Positions 1-9,058 of a stretch of DNA of 64,000 nt are shown here, piece by piece. Position numbers and translations under genes: made by a program. The notes beneath the pieces are model-generated. The model made no database searches, was not told the origin of the DNA, and saw only the letters and a program-made list of their open reading frames with translations. Source of the stretch: Hyphomonadaceae bacterium (GTDB lineage Bacteria > Pseudomonadota > Alphaproteobacteria > Caulobacterales > Aquidulcibacteraceae); NCBI GenBank assembly GCA_022841905.1, contig JALHQO010000003.1, positions 232,236-296,235 on the forward strand. Reading direction: 5' to 3'. Within the stretch, counting starts at the first letter, position 1, and every line of letters starts with the position of its first letter.

Positions 1-500
1 TGCGCTGGGGATTGCCAGGGCCGCCGCAATTTGGAAGCGCGCCAGTCACAAACATTCGCAACATTAAAAGTCCGCACTGGCGTGCGCTGCTCAGTCCAAC
101 GCATCGCTGTCTCGTGCCTTTCACGGCCTTCAGCGAATACGACGACGCTTCACCAAAGGGGGCGAAAGTGATCCGTTGGTTCGCGCCGCCCGATAGAGGG
201 ATGCTTTTCTTCGCCGGGGTCTGCGGCGAATGGTACGGCGACTATGGTTCGAAGAAGGAGCCCAATGTCGGCGCCCATCAGCTCTTTAGTTTTCTGACCA
301 CAAAAGCGAACGATCTGGTGCGTCCCATCCACGCGAAGGCAATGCCGGTCATCCTGCGCACCGAGGCGGAATGCGAGGAGTGGCTGCAGGCGCCGGCCGA
401 TCGCATCGAGGCGATGCAGGCGCGCGTTCTGCCTGCCGAGGCATTGGACGTCGTCCCCGACGAGGAAGCCGTCCAGTATGCGGGCGGTTATCTGAGATAG
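1..500 (+). CDS. SOS response-associated peptidase (SRAP/YedK/HMCES family), 5'-truncated
   Basis: The reading frame is open to the window edge and begins mid-protein with R-W-G-L-P-G-P, so the N-terminus, including the catalytic Cys2, lies outside. Family hallmarks visible are the NIRN motif, the RCLVP...FSEY segment (equivalent to the RCL(I/V)P..GFYEW block with the active-site Glu), and IHAKAMPVIL, equivalent to the H-x-R-M-P-V-I-L block with the active-site His. Members of this family attach covalently to abasic sites in single-stranded DNA and form protective crosslinks. About 166 residues are present, so roughly one third of a typical 220-residue protein is missing. The C-terminus is intact, ending in GGYLR. 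Identification is firm; the start cannot be seen. Confidence 0.9.
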   Translation, partial: RWGLPGPPQFGSAPVTNIRNIKSPHWRALLSPTHRCLVPFTAFSEYDDASPKGAKVIRWFAPPDRGMLFFAGVCGEWYGDYGSKKEPNVGAHQLFSFLTTKANDLVRPIHAKAMPVILRTEAECEEWLQAPADRIEAMQARVLPAEALDVVPDEEAVQYAGGYLR

Positions 501-510
501 AACGCGATGC

Positions 511-1135
511 TCACGGGTTTTTCGATTTCTTGGCTCGTTGCGCGCTGCGGCGTTTACTGGTGGGCTTCGACTTGGGGTTCGACTTGGGCTTTGGCTTCGG
601 CTTCCGCTTTGCCTTTGCACGCCTTGGGGTGGAGCCGCCGCCGCCGTCGTCGTTGCGTTTGCTGCGAGCCCGTCGAGCGCGTCGGCGTGCGCACGAAGGA
701 TGGCGGCAGATGCCTCGAGTTCGGGCTTAGAGCTGAGCATTCGACGCGCGCGCCGGTCCTGGCGCACCGCTTCCCAAACTGCTTTGAGATCAGGATCGAG
801 CTTGTTGTTGTCCGCCGTTCGCGCCAGGTACCGAAAAGCGTCGCGTAGTCCGCCTCGCGCTCCAAATAGATGATCAGCGGCGGTGCGGCTACCGCGTCAG
901 TGTTTGATGGGCGGCCGCGCAATTGCGGGTCAAAACGGCGGCGGCGTTCGTATTGCGAAAGTGCTGCGCCATTGAGGCGCTTTGCCTTCCAGATGGCTTT
1001 GATGTCGCGCAGAGTTTTGATCTTGTGACACTTGGCGCACCTAAGTTGGTGACCCGCATTCAGGCGGCGGCGCCCGCAATCAGTTCGGGTCAGATCAAGC
1101 CGATTGCTTGAGGGGTAGCGAAAATCCGCGCACAC
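511..1135 (-). pseudogene. decayed zinc-finger / basic-tail protein spread over three frames
   Basis: No single clean gene fills this stretch. On the minus strand a frame starting near 1135 gives a Cys-containing segment (DCGRRRLNAGHQLRCAKCHK) and reads to about 830. A second frame continues with a helical-looking stretch (LKAVWEAVRQDRRARRMLSS, then ILRAHADALDGLAANA) to about 650. A third frame ends at 511 with a Lys/Pro-rich basic tail (KPKPKPKSNPKSKPTSKRR). Each piece looks protein-like only in its own frame, so two frameshifts would restore one protein of roughly 200 residues. I read this as a broken gene. Alternatively only one of the three short frames is real. The family is not recognised. 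Confidence 0.35.
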
Positions 1136-1188
1136 GGTGGTAACGTAGCCGAGCGGGCGTTTGTGGCTGCGACGGGTCTGGGAACGGC

Positions 1189-4100
1189 ATGGATATCGAT
1201 ACCTGGCTCAGGGGTCTCAAGCTGTCGCAGTACGCATCGTTGTTCCGCGACAGGGCGATCGAGCCAAAAGATCTTGAATGGCTCGACGATGGCGAGCTCA
1301 AGCGCATGGGCATTGCGCCGCGCCACCGCAAGCAGCTGCTTGCCGCCATCGGAGCGCTCAACCCGCTTTTGGACGAAGGCCGCGCCTCGCCCCGCGACGA
1401 AGAAGCCAAGACGCTTGGCCTCAATGCCCAGCACCGGCGCATGACCGTGCTGTTTTGCGATCTGGTTGGTTCAACCGCACTATCCACGCAGCTGGACGCC
1501 GAGGCGCTGCGCGACCTAGTCGGCGCCTTTCACCGGGTTTGCGCCGCTGCGGTGGCGGACGCTTCCGGTTTCGTGGCGCAATATGTTGGCGATGGCCTGA
1601 TGGCGTTCTTCGGCTATCCCGATGCTCACGAGGATGACGCCGAACGCGCCATCCTCGCTGGGCTCGCCATCGTTGACGCGGTGCCGCGGCTTAAGGGGCC
1701 GGACGGCTCGCCGCTGGGTGTACGCGTCGGGATTGCGACTGGCGCGGTCGTGGTCGGGGACTTGAGACACACGTTCGATAGGCAAGAGCGCGCTATAATT
1801 GGCGAGACGCCCAATCTCGCGGCGCGACTGCAGTCGCTGGCGCAGCCCAACAGCATCATCATAGCCGCCAGCACGCACGGCGACGCAAGCGAGGTGTTTG
1901 CATATAGGCGCTTCGATGGCGTGTGCGTCAAAGGCGTCGCCGCCCCGCAGACAGTTTTCGAAGTGATCGGCGAGGCCGCGACGGGCGATCCGCGCAGGCG
2001 TGCGCCAAGAGCAGCACCGCCGTTGTCGGGTCGCAACGACGAAATTGCGCAGGTCATGGCGTTGTGGCGCCGCCACCTTAACGGCGAACCGCAAGCGCTG
2101 GGACTGATCGGTGACGCAGGGCTTGGCAAGTCGAGGCTTTTGGCCGAGATGCGCGCTTGCATTGCTGCGCGCCCGCACGTCTGGCTGGAGAGTGCGGCGG
2201 CGCAAGTGTTCGCAAGCCGTCCATTCTTTGCCATTGCGCGTATGATCCGCCATTCGCTCGTCGGCGGTCGCAGGGCGTCGGCGCAAGACTATCTCGATGC
2301 ACTCACCAGTTCGCTTCACCGCGCGGGGCTCGATGCTGCCGCAATAACGCCGCTGATCGCCGAGATGATCGGGGTCGAGACCCCGGATCGGACAGCGCCG
2401 CTCACGGCAAATGTCGAGCAGCGACGCGCATTGCTCATCGAGGCGCTCAATGCCTGGATCGCCGGCATCGCCGCGCGCTTTCCCACCGTGCTTGTGGTCG
2501 AAGACATTCATTGGGCCGATGCCTCGACCGTTGAGTTGCTGGAGCGGCTCATCAACGCCGATGCGGCCCCGGCGCGCCCGTTTGTAATCTATACTTCCCG
2601 GGACGCCGGGGCGATGCCCGCAGTCGTATCAGATCGGCACGTACAAATCGCGCTGGAGCCGCTCGACGATGACAGTCTGCGCCAAATCATCGCCAATACC
2701 ACCCCCAGCGTGGTGTCAGCTGAGTTCATGCAGCAGATCGTCGCGCGCGCCCAGGGCGTGCCGCTCTTCGCCGTCGAACTTGCGCTTTTGCTTGAAAAGC
2801 AGGCCCCGCATGGCGAAACAACGATACCCGATTCATTGTCGGCGCTGCTCAGCGAACGTCTCGATCGGTTTGGAGCGGCGCGCCAGATCGCTTGTGTGGC
2901 GTCGGTCCTGGGCCATGACTTCTGGTTTCGTTTGCTGCACTCGGTCGCCGGCGGCGACGCGCGGCACGTGCGTGCTTCGCTGACCAAGCTGGTGCGCGGC
3001 GGGGTGCTGACCGCGCACGGTTCAGGGGAAGAGACGCGCTACAGCTTTCGCCATGCACTGCTGCGCGACGCCGCCTATGACACATTATTGCGCAGCCAGC
3101 GTCGCGAACTCCATAGACGCGCCGCGATGACGCTGACTGAGGAGTATCCGCACTTGGCCGCCTTGCAGCCACAACTGATGGCGCAGCATTGGACAGGTGC
3201 GGCCGCGCCTGCGCGCGCGGTCGCGGCTTGGCGCGTCGGCGGCGATCACGCCCGGCGGGCGCGGGCGTTTCGCGAAGCCGAAGCGAGCTATGTGCAGGCC
3301 TTGCAGATCTTGGAGACCTTGCCCGCCACGGCTGAGCGCGACAGCGAGGAATTGGCGCTGCAGAATGCGCTCGCCAGCATCTACCAGATCACCAAAGGGT
3401 ATTCGGCAGCGGCGACCACTGTGGCTTCAGCGCGTGCGCACGCGCTTGCCGGGGCGCGCGGTGATATCGCCACGCAAGTCGCGCAGGAGGTAGCCGCATG
3501 GGCGGCGCAATCCAGCGCGGGCGAGTATCAAGCAGCGGCCGCGACCGCGGCGCGCGCGATGCAGCTTGCCCGCGCCGATGGCAGACCTTCCGTGCTGGCG
3601 CACGGCTACATGATCCAAATGACGTCGCACTACAGATTAGGCGATCTGATGAGCGCTGAAGAGAGTTTCGTCGAGGGCAGCGCCTTCTTCGAGGCGCCAG
3701 GCTTTTGCCGCCAACCCGGGGCGTTTGCGCAGACCTTCGGCAATGCCGCGCGGGTGGCCTGGATGATGGACGATGCCGAGGCCGCCTCCGTCCGCATGCG
3801 CCGCGCCCTTGCGAACGCCGAGGCCTGCGCCAATCCCTACGACCTTGCCTTCGCCTTTTACATGGACGCCATTCTGCGCGTGCTCACCGGCGAGTTTGTC
3901 AGCGCCTGCGCCGCGGCCGCGGCCTCCATCGCATTATCCGAAGAGAAAGGCTTTCCCCAGTTCGCGGCCATCTCACGCGTGGCGCTCGGACGTGCTAAGG
4001 CCGGCCTCGGCGCCGCATCAGAAGGCGAGGCGCTTATTCGCCAAGGCGTCGAGGCGATGACGCAAACCCGCTCGCGCGTGGCGATGACGATGTATTTGAC

Positions 4101-4347
4101 TTGGCTCGCCGAAGCGCAGCTGGCGGGCGGCGCACCTGATCGTGCGCGCGCGTCTATCGGCCACGCTCTCCAGTGCAATCCCCAAGAGCTCTTCTATCGC
4201 CCCGAGACGCTCCGGCTGAGCGCAAGCGTTGGGGCCGATCCGGAATTGGCGCGTCAGCACTTGCGCGACGCTGTGGCGCTCGCCAAGCGCATGGGCGCAA
4301 AGCTCTTTCACGCTCGTGCACTGGCGGCGGCGCCCGGCGCCGCTTAG
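1189..4347 (+). CDS. SAM domain-class III adenylate/guanylate cyclase-ATPase-TPR protein
   Basis: This 1052-residue multidomain signalling protein starts with a SAM-like domain (residues about 1-55, DIDTWLRGLKLSQYASLF). A class III nucleotidyl cyclase domain follows (about 80-260), with metal-binding Asp residues in FCDLVGST and VGDGLMAFFG and the transition-state Asn-Arg pair in NLAARLQS. Then comes a P-loop ATPase with Walker A GDAGLGKSR near residue 308 and Walker B VLVVEDIHWAD, the AAA_16-type arrangement common in these fusions. The C-terminal half is helical and repetitive, consistent with TPR repeats. It probably makes cAMP in response to a ligand or partner sensed by the ATPase/TPR part. 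The 892-residue protein at 19923 is a shorter relative. The stop overlaps the convergent gene at 4344. Confidence 0.9.
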   Translation: MDIDTWLRGLKLSQYASLFRDRAIEPKDLEWLDDGELKRMGIAPRHRKQLLAAIGALNPLLDEGRASPRDEEAKTLGLNAQHRRMTVLFCDLVGSTALSTQLDAEALRDLVGAFHRVCAAAVADASGFVAQYVGDGLMAFFGYPDAHEDDAERAILAGLAIVDAVPRLKGPDGSPLGVRVGIATGAVVVGDLRHTFDRQERAIIGETPNLAARLQSLAQPNSIIIAASTHGDASEVFAYRRFDGVCVKGVAAPQTVFEVIGEAATGDPRRRAPRAAPPLSGRNDEIAQVMALWRRHLNGEPQALGLIGDAGLGKSRLLAEMRACIAARPHVWLESAAAQVFASRPFFAIARMIRHSLVGGRRASAQDYLDALTSSLHRAGLDAAAITPLIAEMIGVETPDRTAPLTANVEQRRALLIEALNAWIAGIAARFPTVLVVEDIHWADASTVELLERLINADAAPARPFVIYTSRDAGAMPAVVSDRHVQIALEPLDDDSLRQIIANTTPSVVSAEFMQQIVARAQGVPLFAVELALLLEKQAPHGETTIPDSLSALLSERLDRFGAARQIACVASVLGHDFWFRLLHSVAGGDARHVRASLTKLVRGGVLTAHGSGEETRYSFRHALLRDAAYDTLLRSQRRELHRRAAMTLTEEYPHLAALQPQLMAQHWTGAAAPARAVAAWRVGGDHARRARAFREAEASYVQALQILETLPATAERDSEELALQNALASIYQITKGYSAAATTVASARAHALAGARGDIATQVAQEVAAWAAQSSAGEYQAAAATAARAMQLARADGRPSVLAHGYMIQMTSHYRLGDLMSAEESFVEGSAFFEAPGFCRQPGAFAQTFGNAARVAWMMDDAEAASVRMRRALANAEACANPYDLAFAFYMDAILRVLTGEFVSACAAAAASIALSEEKGFPQFAAISRVALGRAKAGLGAASEGEALIRQGVEAMTQTRSRVAMTMYLTWLAEAQLAGGAPDRARASIGHALQCNPQELFYRPETLRLSASVGADPELARQHLRDAVALAKRMGAKLFHARALAAAPGAA

Positions 4348-4772
4348 CCTTTGCGCACCACTTCGATACTCGTGACTTCGGCGAAGGTCTTTGAGAGATC
4401 GTGGTTGCTCAGGCCGTTGGAGATCAACCAGAAGCGATTATTATCGACCCGTTGCATGAGATATTGGCCTATGAAGGCTGTGCTGTCGTTCAGTTGAAAA
4501 TTCATAGTTGCGCTGCCAAAGCCGTCATCGGGCCCCGGCGTGCAATGGCCGGTGAGCGCGTAACCGTTTTGGCTCATTTTGAGCGGCGAACTCGTATTGC
4601 TCATGAGGACCTTGGAAAATCTTTGGTCGCCCTTAATCGTGAACCGAGCAGCGTCCGCTGGGTCCGCGTTGATCTCAAGCCATCCCAGACCGGCGATGTG
4701 ATAGAGATAAGGGTGGTTGTTGTCGAAGCCGGTGAAGCGGAAAGCGTAACGGCCAATTAAATTTGCCGGCAT
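4344..4772 (-). CDS. hypothetical protein, 142 aa
   Basis: A predicted soluble, beta-rich protein beginning MPANLIGRYAFRFTGFDNNH, with many aromatic and glycine residues and no obvious signal peptide or membrane segment. The chosen ATG at 4772 is preceded on the minus strand by GGAGGG a few bases upstream. An earlier in-frame start at 4811 would add 13 unconvincing residues. The stop shares bases with the stop of the convergent cyclase gene. I do not recognise the family. Repeated short Gly/aromatic patterns (GLGWLEIN, NNRFWLISNG) loosely recall beta-trefoil or lectin-like folds, but that is only an impression. Confidence 0.6.
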   Translation of the reverse strand: MPANLIGRYAFRFTGFDNNHPYLYHIAGLGWLEINADPADAARFTIKGDQRFSKVLMSNTSSPLKMSQNGYALTGHCTPGPDDGFGSATMNFQLNDSTAFIGQYLMQRVDNNRFWLISNGLSNHDLSKTFAEVTSIEVVRKG

Positions 4773-4840
4773 AAACCCTCCAGTGGAGTTGAGATGAGGG
4801 GTTCGCTTCACGACTCATGCGTCGCGAAGCGAACCGGAGC

Positions 4841-5092
4841 TCATTGATTGGGGGGCTTGTTGTCCATTTCATCGAGCACGCGTTGGAGCGCCGCGCGAAT
4901 AGCTGGATCGGCCTTCGCCTTTGGAATGACCTCGTATAGCCGATAACCGCAAGCGAGCACTTTGTGGCCGAACACGTGCAACGCGGCCAATTGCTCCGGC
5001 GTCAAGTCCTGCACCGTGCTTGCATCGCAGCGTAGGTTTTTCGCCAGCGCTCCGACCGCGCTGTTTTGAAGTATGTCGACGTTCTTAGGCAT
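4841..5092 (-). CDS. hypothetical small protein, 83 aa
   Basis: Small soluble protein starting MPKNVDILQNSAVGALAKNL and ending in a Pro/Asn-rich tail. The ATG at 5092 is chosen because AGGGAGG lies just upstream; a longer in-frame start at 5140 lacks such a site. The sequence is mostly helical by composition, with LTPEQLAALHVFGHKVLACG in the middle. It is codirectional with the gene at 4344 and with the membrane protein upstream of it at 5171, so the three may be cotranscribed. No known family is recognised. Confidence 0.6.
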   Translation of the reverse strand: MPKNVDILQNSAVGALAKNLRCDASTVQDLTPEQLAALHVFGHKVLACGYRLYEVIPKAKADPAIRAALQRVLDEMDNKPPNQ

Positions 5093-5170
5093 GGAGCCCT
5101 CCCTTGCTTTCCCACCACGGGAAACTCTTAACACCACCAATGAACCTGGGCCAGGAATGCGCCGTCACCG

Positions 5171-6100
5171 TTACGGCGATGCTGCGGCCGACGCGGCCGA
5201 CGCGGGCGGTGCGCTCGCGAGCGGAGAAGGCGGCGGTGCGATGTCTGTATCGGGCAGCGCGCGTGTAGGCTGATCGCCTCGAATGGCTGGACGCCCACGG
5301 CGCGAGACCAGGCGCGCTATGGTGTCCTGCAGACGCACGTTTTCGGCTTGAAGCGTAGCGATTTGTTGGTTGCGGCTGCGCAGGCGTTCGGCCGCTAAAC
5401 CCCGCTCAGCGTCCATGGCGCGGATCTCATCAACAAGGGGCCCGATCGAAACCGCGACAAGAATGGCCACAGCAACGGCGATAAGCGCGCCGAGCAAACC
5501 GGCGATGGCGCCATTAGAGGATTGCTCGCGCGGGTAAGGCAGGGCGTGTAATGGCGGCTCTAGCGTTGCCAAGGATTGCGATGGGATTGTCACCACCACA
5601 GGCGCAATGGCATTGGAGCCGCCCGGCGGTTGGTAGACGGCGATCTCGCCGCCCACGCTAATCTTGGCGCCGTCACGCGTTGTGCTGCGGGTGTGATAGC
5701 TCGGATGTGGTTCGACCTGGACTGACACGGCTGCTTGCTCCCATCCAAAATGCGCTTGTAGGCGGGTTTCGAGCGTGCGCTCGAGCGCGCTTAAGTGGCG
5801 CTCGACCACACTGGCGACTTGATCGGCGCTTCTGGCCGCGACCACCATGTGAACAGTCAAACCGTGGTGGTTGAATGTGGTGTGGCGCACGTGCTCGACG
5901 CGGCCATCGAACTCGGATTCGACGACGCCGGCGCAGCGTTCGACGATGGCGCGTATGGCTTCGTCGCGATGATCGCCGCGCACCCAATCAATTTTGGCGC
6001 CGGGGGCCGAGATTAATGTGACCTCAATCGTCACCACTGGCTCTGTGCCTTCAGACACCCAGTGTTTATGGGTCGGAGGATCCGAATAGGGAAGCGCCAT
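5171..6100 (-). CDS. hypothetical single-pass membrane protein with C-terminal coiled coil
   Basis: A 309-residue protein. The N-terminal ~190 residues are soluble mixed alpha/beta sequence. They are followed by one strong membrane segment (AIAGLLGALIAVAVAILVAV), a short coiled coil (AAERLRSRNQQIATLQAEN, then VRLQDTIARLVSR), and a Pro/Ala-rich tail. The ATG at 6100 is preferred over a TTG at 6106 because GAGGAG sits 8 bases before it. That ribosome site overlaps the stop of the TPR gene (6113), so the two are very likely translationally coupled. The function is unknown; the layout suggests a membrane-anchored partner of the secreted TPR protein. Confidence 0.7.
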   Translation of the reverse strand: MALPYSDPPTHKHWVSEGTEPVVTIEVTLISAPGAKIDWVRGDHRDEAIRAIVERCAGVVESEFDGRVEHVRHTTFNHHGLTVHMVVAARSADQVASVVERHLSALERTLETRLQAHFGWEQAAVSVQVEPHPSYHTRSTTRDGAKISVGGEIAVYQPPGGSNAIAPVVVTIPSQSLATLEPPLHALPYPREQSSNGAIAGLLGALIAVAVAILVAVSIGPLVDEIRAMDAERGLAAERLRSRNQQIATLQAENVRLQDTIARLVSRRGRPAIRGDQPTRALPDTDIAPPPSPLASAPPASAASAAASP

Positions 6101-6112
6101 GGTCAAATCTCC

Positions 6113-7924
6113 TCAAGCACGGCAGCGGCGGATACGGTGTGCGCCAAAGCGCGCCGCGACGGCGCGGTCACTGATGAGGGCGTCGCGCATCATGCGCGCC
6201 GCTTCAGCGGGGCGGCCGAGGCATTCGAGCACGACGCCTTGCGCATATTGGTGAAGCGCCCTTTGTGCGGCGTCTGAGGCGTTATCGGCGCCGATCGCTT
6301 CATTGAGGTAAGTGGACGCTGTAGCCAAGCGCTCCTGCTCTTCGGTGCTTGTGCGCGCGGCCGCCAAGGCCCAGCGCAGCTGCAGCAGACCCATCGCGCC
6401 CAATGTGTAGCCGAGATCGGCGCGTTCACCGTTTATGCGGGCAAGGGCGATAGCGTCCTGGCATGCGCCTTCCGCTGCTGCCCATTGGCCGCCGCCGACG
6501 GTGCGGGCAAGGCAGCGGCTGGCGATGATGCGCGCCCGGTTCGGCTGCAGCGCAGCTGCCCGATCAGCAAATCCAACGGCGCGCAGAGCGGTCTGACGGG
6601 CATCGGCGCCAGGCTCGTCGATCAGACCCCAGGTGGCGCGCGCACGCATGGTCAACGCATCGGCCGTCAACGCAGCGCCATCTGCCCCGGGCGAGAAATA
6701 TCCGCCTTCAGCCAGGGTCACTGCTTGTGCGAAGCTCTGCTCGGCGCGGGCGTAATCGGCGGCGTTGAGATAGATGAGCCCACGCCGATAATGGATGTCG
6801 AACGATTGTCCTCCGCCTTGATGCAAGGACGCATCGTAATCACGCATGGCCCGTTCGGGATCGCCCAATTGGGCATGCAGATCGCCGCGCAGCCGAAGAA
6901 GATAGGCGCTGTTTGGATCGGCGCGCAGGGCGCTGTCTAGATCAGCAATAGCGCGTTGCAGACGGGATGGGTGCTCCGCAAAGACTGCCGCGCGTCCTGT
7001 GAGTGCGGCAATGTTGCGGCTGTCGAGACCGAGTGCGGCCTCATAGTCGCGTCCCGCCTCGGCCAGATCGGAGGCCCCGCCCAAGCGTCGGTAACGCGCC
7101 ACCAAAAGGTCGCCGCGCCCCGTCAACGCGCGCGCACGCAGTGCGCGCATGGCGCCGCTTTCGCTGTGCGGGAGGAGTGCTAACGCATCGCCATAGGCGC
7201 CAAGTGCTGCAGCAAAGTCGCCGCCGCTCGGTTGGCGCCCGGCCCGTAGACGCAATGCATCGGCAAAGGCGAGGAGTGCGCTCGCTGAAGCCCGGTCGAC
7301 GTCGCGAGCGCGCTCAAATTCTTGGATGGCGGCGTCCAATGCGCCCCCGCCAAGGCGGGCGTGGCCGGCGCCGACCAAGGCGCGGGATCGTTGTTCATTA
7401 TTGGCGGCGTTTGCAAAGGCGCGCGTATAGGCGTCCAGGGCTGGCGCCCAATTGCGGCGCTCGCGTTCGGCGTCGCCCAGCGTGAGGCCGATCTCGAACA
7501 GCACTGCACGGTCGCCGCTGGCCAGACGCTCCGCTTCGGTCAAAATCGCCACCGCCTCCGGCGCGTTGAGGCGAAGCTGAACCCGGCCAAGCGCCAGATA
7601 AGTGCGGGCGCTCGCGTCGCCCAGTTCGACGGCGCGTAGCAGATCGTTGAGTGCGCCGGTCAAGTCACCCCGGTCACTGCGCAGGCCGCCGCGCACGCTG
7701 AGCGCGCGCCGTACTTCAGAGATTGAGGCGCCCGCGTCGCCGATCACTTGACTGCACGCGGTCAGCGCCCGCTCGACGTGGCGCGGATTGTCGTCGGCGC
7801 ACCGGCGCATTGAAAAAAAGCCGCCGCCAGCCTGGGCCGGCTGCGCCGCCGCCAGCATCAAGGCGGGCGCAGCGCCGAGCAGCAGCATCACAATCCTTGA
7901 GCGACGATAAAACGACTTGGTCAT
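6113..7924 (-). CDS. secreted TPR-repeat protein
   Basis: A 603-residue protein with an N-terminal signal peptide (MLLLGAAPALMLAAAQPAQA, cleavage probably after AQA) followed by successive helical TPR-like repeats from about residue 60 to the end (for example RTYLALGRVQLRLNAPEAVA and RRGLIYLNAADYARAEQSF). The ATG at 7924 is chosen because it places the signal peptide at the N-terminus. The open frame continues upstream to 8518 but has no protein-like character there and would overlap the Crp gene. Such TPR proteins act as periplasmic protein-interaction scaffolds. It is coupled to the membrane protein at 5171. Confidence 0.85.
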   Translation of the reverse strand: MTKSFYRRSRIVMLLLGAAPALMLAAAQPAQAGGGFFSMRRCADDNPRHVERALTACSQVIGDAGASISEVRRALSVRGGLRSDRGDLTGALNDLLRAVELGDASARTYLALGRVQLRLNAPEAVAILTEAERLASGDRAVLFEIGLTLGDAERERRNWAPALDAYTRAFANAANNEQRSRALVGAGHARLGGGALDAAIQEFERARDVDRASASALLAFADALRLRAGRQPSGGDFAAALGAYGDALALLPHSESGAMRALRARALTGRGDLLVARYRRLGGASDLAEAGRDYEAALGLDSRNIAALTGRAAVFAEHPSRLQRAIADLDSALRADPNSAYLLRLRGDLHAQLGDPERAMRDYDASLHQGGGQSFDIHYRRGLIYLNAADYARAEQSFAQAVTLAEGGYFSPGADGAALTADALTMRARATWGLIDEPGADARQTALRAVGFADRAAALQPNRARIIASRCLARTVGGGQWAAAEGACQDAIALARINGERADLGYTLGAMGLLQLRWALAAARTSTEEQERLATASTYLNEAIGADNASDAAQRALHQYAQGVVLECLGRPAEAARMMRDALISDRAVAARFGAHRIRRCRA

Positions 7925-8207
7925 GCCACGCTCCTTGCTGGCCAGTGCAACGCGATGGAGCGGAAAATGGGACGCGGCGAGCCGTTGGCGTATGACCCGA
8001 TTGGGGTAAGCGCGCGTGTGCTTTTTCATCCGAGCGGGGGAGGGGGGCTGCGGGCAGCGTCGCGATGGGGAGGACGGCTGGCTCGGTGAAACGAAACCCG
8101 TGCGGCGGCGCTGATTTTGGGGACGCCGCCGCACGGCCCGCAGCCCCGTTGAGCAGATTATCGCCACGCTCTCGTTGGCGTTTCCCGCATTTGGGTGAAG
8201 TCGGGGC

Positions 8208-8942
8208 TCAAAAACGCCAGTCGATGGCGTCGGATGTCGTTTCCCCAGCGCGGCGGCGTACCAGCGTGCGCAACTTTTCCAAATCCAAGATGACGATATC
8301 GCGTTTGTCCTGACGCACAACGCCTTCGCTGGCCAGCAAGCGCAACTCGCGTGTGACCGCCTCGCGTTGAGCACCCACGGCGGCCGCGATCGTCTCATGC
8401 GTAGGCGCGCCGCGGATAGTGACTTTGCCGTCGCCGTCGGTGTCGCCGTTGGCGGCAAGGCGCAACAGTTCCGCGTAAATCCGGAAGCGCACTTCGAGGG
8501 CGGCCAATTCGAATACACGCTCAGTCAGTTGGACCACAATGCGCGAAAGGGCGCTGGCGACCGAGGTGGCGAAACGTGCGTCTTGGTTCATTAGCTGGAG
8601 AAAGGCGTCTTGCGAACACTCGGCAATGAGCCCGTCGGTTTCAGCAATCACGGCGAGTGACCGAGGCGTGTTGGCAAGTGCTGCGATCTCGCCGAAATGG
8701 CTGCCTGCGGAGATTTGCCTGATCGCCACCACCCGTCCGGCCGCCGTCTCTAAACGCGTGCGAAACGCGCCTTCGACGACGAAATAGACCTGCGCCTCCG
8801 AAGACAGATGCGAAACGATCGTCTCGCCTGCCTTGACGTGTTTCCAGGTCAAGACTGCGCCGAGTGCGCCCAGCGCCGCGTCGTCCAATTCGGTCAGCAC
8901 GCGAACGCGCCGCAACAAGGAAAGCGTGTCTTCTAGGCTCAC
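8208..8942 (-). CDS. Crp/Fnr-family transcriptional regulator
   Basis: A 244-residue protein with an N-terminal cyclic-nucleotide-binding beta-roll (residues about 15-130, containing GSHFGEIAALANTPRSLAV, the phosphate-binding-cassette region), a dimerisation helix (ALSRIVVQLTERVFELAALE), and a C-terminal winged HTH with recognition helix around AAAVGAQREAVTRELRLLA. The start is the GTG at 8942, which has AGGAG 7 bases upstream and gives normal family length. An earlier start at 9056 would run to within 3 bases of the divergent LuxR gene and leave no promoter. The protein is a close paralogue of the one at 23470. The phosphate-binding cassette has the FGE...R-S pattern compatible with cyclic nucleotide binding. 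Confidence 0.9.
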   Translation of the reverse strand: MSLEDTLSLLRRVRVLTELDDAALGALGAVLTWKHVKAGETIVSHLSSEAQVYFVVEGAFRTRLETAAGRVVAIRQISAGSHFGEIAALANTPRSLAVIAETDGLIAECSQDAFLQLMNQDARFATSVASALSRIVVQLTERVFELAALEVRFRIYAELLRLAANGDTDGDGKVTIRGAPTHETIAAAVGAQREAVTRELRLLASEGVVRQDKRDIVILDLEKLRTLVRRRAGETTSDAIDWRF

Positions 8943-9058
8943 ACCCAAGCTCCTACTCAATGCTGCGCGTTTTTGTGCGGCGTTGGAAGTGAGCCCGGTG
9001 CGAAATATCACGTATGCGGCCGCCGCTGGTTTTGCTGGGATGATCGCGGGAGGCAATC

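Noticed and set aside
7925-8518. N-terminal extension of the secreted TPR protein
   Set aside because: The open frame overlaps the Crp gene and its translation is low-complexity; the signal peptide fixes the start at 7924.
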